Below are positions 59,985 through 64,000 of a stretch of DNA of 64,000 nt, in pieces (the stretch's first letter is position 1; each line of letters starts with the position of its first letter). The stretch spans positions 767,001 to 831,000 of the forward strand of contig JACVVK020000295.1 of the NCBI GenBank assembly GCA_018292915.2. The letters are read 5' to 3'. Source of the stretch: Batillaria attramentaria. Lineage: Eukaryota > Mollusca > Gastropoda > Batillariidae. The translations under genes were made by a program, and so were the position numbers. Under the pieces are notes generated by a model. The model was not told where the DNA came from. It saw nothing but the letters and a program-made list of their open reading frames with translations, and ran no database searches.

Positions 59985-60320
59985 AATCCAACGCACTGTA
60001 CCAAACAAAACCACAACGCAACGCAACGCAACACAAAAACCTAAGCAACCCAAGACAAGGCAACGCAAAACGAAGCAAAGCAAAGCAAAACGACACGACA
60101 AGACACGACACGACACGACTGAAAAAAACAAAACAAAACAAAACAACTGAACGAAACAAAACAAAACATTGCAACGCAAAAGAAAACATAACAAAACGAA
60201 GGAAAACAAAACGGTAAAACAAAAACAAAACAAAACGAAGCATAACATACCATACCATACCATACCATACCATACCATAACATAACATAACATAACATAA
60301 CATAACATAACATAACCCAA
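59985..60320. repeat. Pentanucleotide block with a drifting unit
   Basis: Successive pentamer arrays CGCAA, ACGAC, AAAAC, ATACC and ATAAC follow one another with few breaks (for example ATACCATACC at about 60249 and ATAACATAAC at about 60280). Confidence 0.88.
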
Positions 60321-60381
60321 ACCCGACAACAAACATACTCTAAGACGTTTCTGACCTGACCTTCCAAAACTGTTTCGTCAG

Positions 60382-60575
60382 TCTCAAAGGCGGCACTATT
60401 AATATACACACCTTCGTGAGCCGTTTTTTCCACAGCAAATGTAGGCCGTGGAAACAGACCTGCCGCCATGTGTCATTCATAACACACACCTTCGCTGTAA
60501 CAGTTGACACAGGGGGCGAGAAAGGTGACCGAGTGCAAATACCTGTGTCATTCAACTTAAATCTTATGTCAACAG
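60382..60575 (+). other. Exon-like open stretch between splice-like signals, strand uncertain
   Basis: On +, the acceptor CTGTTTCGTCAG (alternative TTTTTTCCACAG at 60435) and the donor AACAG/GTGACA bound a frame containing CRPWKQTCRHVSFITHTFAV and GDRVQIPVSFNLNLM. It is open for about 64 codons and the other two + frames are closed. Minus frames are also open (FPRPTFAVEKTAHEGVYINS). Entry phase 2 does not join the exon at 59711 directly. Confidence 0.28.
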
Positions 60576-60769
60576 GTGACACGTTTTTGTCCTAATAGCG
60601 ACAGGGGTTCTGCATACAATTTTGCCCCCCCGTTGCATTTTCTTTCTTTTTCTTTTTACGAGGCTTGCAAAGCTAGAAGCACGTTCGCCGCTGCATTTGT
60701 TTTTCTGTTTCTTCTTTTCGTTTTCTTTTGCAAATTTGTGAAATGTGGTGGAGGGCTCTTTCTCTCTTT

Positions 60770-61046
60770 TTCTCCCTCCCTACCTCTCCCTCTCTCTCTC
60801 TCTGCTTCTTTCTCCCTCTCTCTTTCTCTCCCTCTCTGTGCGTTGCGTTGCTTCGGGTTTTCCTCCGTTTTTTTCCATAGTAGATAGTCTCTGTAGTATT
60901 AGCAACGGCAAGTTTGCAAACTGGCGAATTTCTGTCAAACCTTTTACCGTTGATAAATAAAGCTTCATCATCATCATCATCATCATCATCATCTCTATTT
61001 CTCTCCCTCCCCTTCTCTGTCTGTCTATGTCTCTCCTCCCCCCCCC

Positions 61047-61103
<57 letters not shown>

Positions 61104-61200
61104 CACACACACACACACACACACGCGAGAGAGAGAGAGAGAGAGAGGACGGGGAGGCGAGGCCGGGGGAAGAGGGGGAGGACGGGGGGGGGGGGGGAGA
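60770..61200. repeat. (CT)n, (ATC)n, (CA)n, (GA)n, poly(G) compound tract
   Basis: Pyrimidine-rich block at 60760-60840, ATC triplets at 60965-60993, CT/CA at 61046-61125, GA at 61127-61146 and a G-rich end. Confidence 0.9.
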
Positions 61201-61754
61201 TATTTGCTGAAGTGACGCTTTGCAGAGGTCACATTCTTTCTCCAAAGGGAGCGTATATTTGAAGTGTGGACAGCCAGAAACCTCGTACAAAGCAAGCACG
61301 CCCAAACGTCTGACCGCCAACACTATTCTCTTAGTTCAAAACCTGCAGGCCTGCGTTGTCGTATAGTTTGAAAGGCCGGTGCCGCGGCGCCGCTAGAACG
61401 TTATATTTCTTGACATCGGTCCGAATCTCTCAGCATCACTGACTGCATGATCTTTAAATGATTTCCCAAAGGCACCGAAAGCCACACGAGGCAATAACTC
61501 AGCAATGAATGAATGAATAAATTAATCAATCAAATTTTCGACTTCCCGCAACAAGAGCTATTTCACATCGAGGCTGTCATTCATATTAAACAGTCGTTCG
61601 ACTGCAGATAGGTGTCACTTCAATCAGTCACCACTCGGCGTGCGTTACGAATCTGTCTTTTCTCATTTTAGCTTGTCGTGCGTGCCTTGGTCGAAATAAT
61701 CCACATATAACATAAATCCAATCCAATTCAATAATACCTTGTCGTTCCACGTAC

Positions 61755-62535
61755 GAAAAATTTGGAAACACATGATAATGACATATACTAAACCCCAAAC
61801 AATCATGATTGTTCTGTTGAGCTTCACGGGATGTGTCACGGCAGTCCGGCTGAGAGACAAATGATAATGACATATAAATAAACCCAACCCAGAAACAATC
61901 TCGATTATCCTGTTGAGCTTCAGGATGTGTCAGGGCAGTCCGGCTGAGAAACAAATGATAATGACAAATGAATAAACCAAACCCAAAACAATCATGATTG
62001 TTCTGTTGAGCTTCAGGATGTGTCACGGGAGTCCGGCTGACTGAAAAACATATGATACATGTAATCACATACAAATAAGGGTGGGGGTGGGTGTTTGGGG
62101 GTTTAACGTCCTTTTCCACCACATAGGGTGATATCAAAGACGGGGCAACGATGAAAAACCCAGCACAAATATTTGGCCTCAGCCGGGATCGAACTCACGA
62201 CCCGAGCATTATAAGTCCAACGCTCTACCATTCGACCACCCCGGCGACATATAAATAAACCAAACCAAAGCAGTCATGACTGTTCTGTTGAGCTTCAGGA
62301 TGTGTCACGACACTGCGGCAGAGAAACTTGTGACTTGTGACGAATGATAATGACATATGAATAAGCCAGACTAAAACGGCAATCATGATTGTTCTGTTGA
62401 GCTTCAGGATGTGTCGCAGCACTGCGGCTGAGAAACAAATAATGACATGTAAATAAACCCAACCCCCCAAAAACCAGTCATGATTGTTCTGTTGAGCTTC
62501 AGGATGTGTCACGGCAGTTCGGCTGAGAGACAAAT
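61755..62535. repeat. Minisatellite of 93-115-bp units, six copies, interrupted by SINE-1
   Basis: The CTGTTGAGCTTCAGGATGTG landmark (approximate in some units) occurs near 61814, 61910, 62003, 62285, 62394 and 62489. Each unit also has the palindrome CAATCATGATTG or a variant, and ACAAATGATAATGACATA. The gap between copies 3 and 4 holds the SINE at 62079-62246. Confidence 0.9.
62079..62246 (-). mobile_element. SINE family 1 copy inside the minisatellite
   Basis: Well preserved: GTGGGTGTTTGGGGGTTTAA tail at left, CGGGATCGAACTCACGACCC B box and TTCGACCACCCCGGC head at right. Confidence 0.87.
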
Positions 62536-62552
62536 GGCGCTTTCTACACCAG

Positions 62553-62662
62553 GGTCGCCGACCTTTCATCCGAATCCGGCGCCGGGCTTTCATCTTTCGC
62601 AACGGGCGTTACCGCGCACGCTTCAAGTGTGTTGAGCGTCGCGGCAACATCTACCTCATCAG
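62553..62662 (+). other. Exon-like stretch with good acceptor and donor, unrecognised
   Basis: TTTCTACACCAG precedes and ATCAG/GTAAGG follows. Two frames are open: one Arg-rich (RRAFIFRNGRYRARFKCVER), one Ser/Ala-rich. It abuts the minisatellite. The frame that would follow phase 1 meets a TGA, so linkage to nearby exons is not shown. Confidence 0.25.
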
Positions 62663-63083
62663 GTAAGGGCGGTTGGGTGGGTGGTTAGGGGGGTTAACTC
62701 TTTCACGACCATGCACCCAGCGTTTTTGCAGACCCCTTGCACTGACACCACTGCCAACCACGTAAGTTACGTAGAATCCGCGGGTGCTGACGCCTGAGGA
62801 CGCTGTTACCAAGCACCCACAACCCATGTCATGTCCTCTCTCACTGTGGCCGCTATGCCTAAGTTTTCAAATCAAATATATATATATTTTTTTCCATAAA
62901 AGTGCTTGTAATTATCTTTCAAACCATACCAAACACGTTTAGGAAACATTCGAGGTAGATCTCTTTCAAAATTAAAAAAAAAATTGCTAAGATCGCCCGG
63001 TTGGCAAGAGTTGTGCACGCACACAGTGCCTGGGTCACGGGGGGGGGGGGGGGGGGATTCCACCGCGCGCAGTCAAGGTCGGA

Positions 63084-63327
63084 GATGAGTTAACGTCCTT
63101 TTCCACCACATAAGGGGTGATATCAAAGACGGAGCAACAAACAAAACTCCCAGCCCCCATCCAGGATTCGAACTCAGGACGCGAGCATTGACTGTCCCGG
63201 GTTCCCATCGTCAGGTAAGGTGATTTCAAAGATGAGAGCACTGGGAAAAGGCCTGTCCAAAAACCTTGGCCCTGACGCGAGGCTCGAACTCACAGTCTTC
63301 TGACTGAGAGTCCAGCGAAGGGCCACT
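63084..63327 (-). mobile_element. Two partial SINE family 1 units in tandem
   Basis: The first (63084-63204) has GTCCTTTTCCACCACATAAG and ATTCGAACTCAGGACGCGAG. The second (63215-63327) repeats GTGATTTCAAAGATG and GGCTCGAACTCACAGTC in more diverged form. Confidence 0.7.
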
Positions 63328-63639
63328 TGAACTATATTATTTGCGTCGCCTCATGTTGGCTCAGTGCCAGTCTTTGAGATGCTGCCACTGTGCAGGTGTC
63401 TTAGTGGTAGATTGTCAGACACAACCGCTCAAACTCAGAACGGTCCGGAAGCCATAAAATGTGGAGAAAAAAAAATCGGCACAGGAGTGGATGTTTGTTG
63501 CGGTGGTGGTGGTGGTGGTAGGGGGGGGGGGGTGGGGGCTGCTAGAATACATGGTTGAGACTCTAACTTCCGGTCTGTGAAGTAAAACAAGAAACATTGT
63601 CACTGGTCGATTGAAAATGAAATGGCATCCATCTTCATA

Positions 63640-63641
63640 GA

Positions 63642-63714
<73 letters not shown>
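63640..63714. repeat. (GT)n microsatellite abutting a possible splice acceptor
   Basis: About thirty-six GT units ending GTGTCAG at 63716. Confidence 0.93.
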
Positions 63715-63716
63715 AG

Positions 63717-63815
63717 AAATCCAACTACAAACCGGGACAGGATGCAGTCGTGTGTATGGATTCAGCTACATCGCCGATCATCCGAACGCAGAGTACAGCG
63801 CCATCCGACTCATGG
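63717..63815 (+). other. Exon-like stretch after (GT)n, unrecognised
   Basis: From the AG at 63716 to GG/GTTTGT at 63815 there are 99 bases, open in all three frames. The frame continuing phase 1 reads GCSRVYGFSYIADHPNAEYS. Without a transcript the frame cannot be chosen. Confidence 0.22.
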
Positions 63816-64000
63816 GTTTGTATTGGACAATTTCATTCTCGGCCTGTCATTAAAAAAAAAAGAAAGAATTTCACTTTTCTTTTCTTTGGATGTCTACCGG
63901 GGTCCGTCCAAATAGTGCGAGGAATGTAAGATCAGCAAGTGCGAGCAGTGTGCGAGGAAGAGTTAACGCCGATGACAGAAAGCGCGGAATCAGTGTTGCC

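Noticed and set aside
60382..60575. Interleukin-17-like cysteine pattern (CRPWKQTCR)
   Set aside because: Only a CxxW-like fragment matches. The remaining cysteines and conserved strands of IL-17 are absent and the exon chain is not established.

Overview
This is a eukaryotic nuclear window. Coding exons are split by GT-AG introns of up to about 8 kb, simple-sequence repeats are dense, and tRNA-derived SINEs are numerous. The gene content (ZC3H14, two NUPR1-type proteins, a single class I Rab11-FIP) and the repeat style fit a lophotrochozoan, most likely a gastropod mollusc; species assignment is inference.

Left part (1-15 kb). The first 1000 bases are the 5' end of ZC3H14/Nab2 on the minus strand, open to the window edge. 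Head-to-head with it is a two-exon NUPR1/p8-family gene (2728-4399, +). A second, diverged NUPR1 paralogue (11946-12161, +) has an uninterrupted reading frame, a TATA box, a heat-shock-type element and a 5'UTR intron. Between the two paralogues lie a complete but dead mariner element (7717-9036), a full-length tRNA-derived SINE with poly(A), a duplicated 100-bp segment and a 92-codon orphan ORF.

Middle (16-45 kb). One large minus-strand gene fills this part: a class I Rab11-FIP (Rip11/FIP1/2/5 type) with eleven coding exons from 43421 down to 22158. It encodes an N-terminal C2 domain, a low-complexity middle and a C-terminal Rab11-binding helix. All exon junctions are in phase except for a one-base frameshift inside exon 5. 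A uORF whose stop overlaps the main start codon precedes the coding region. A tandem array just beyond the stop codon repeats the last codons of the gene. The gene starts next to a roughly 300-bp (CT)n(CA)n tract.

Right part (45-64 kb). This is mostly intergenic and repeat-rich: a 143-bp satellite interrupted by a third SINE family, a 46/47-bp minisatellite, a degenerate 30-bp array, a 95-115-bp array interrupted by a SINE, and a pentanucleotide block. A likely signal-peptide exon (59711-59783, +) and several exon-like open stretches follow, perhaps the start of a secreted-protein gene running off the window. One SINE family (head like a tRNA, tail ending near AAACTCCCAAACACCC) occurs about fifteen times, mostly on the minus strand.

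Most open reading frames over 60 codons here are read-through of (CA)n, (GT)n, homopolymer or SINE sequence and are not annotated as genes.
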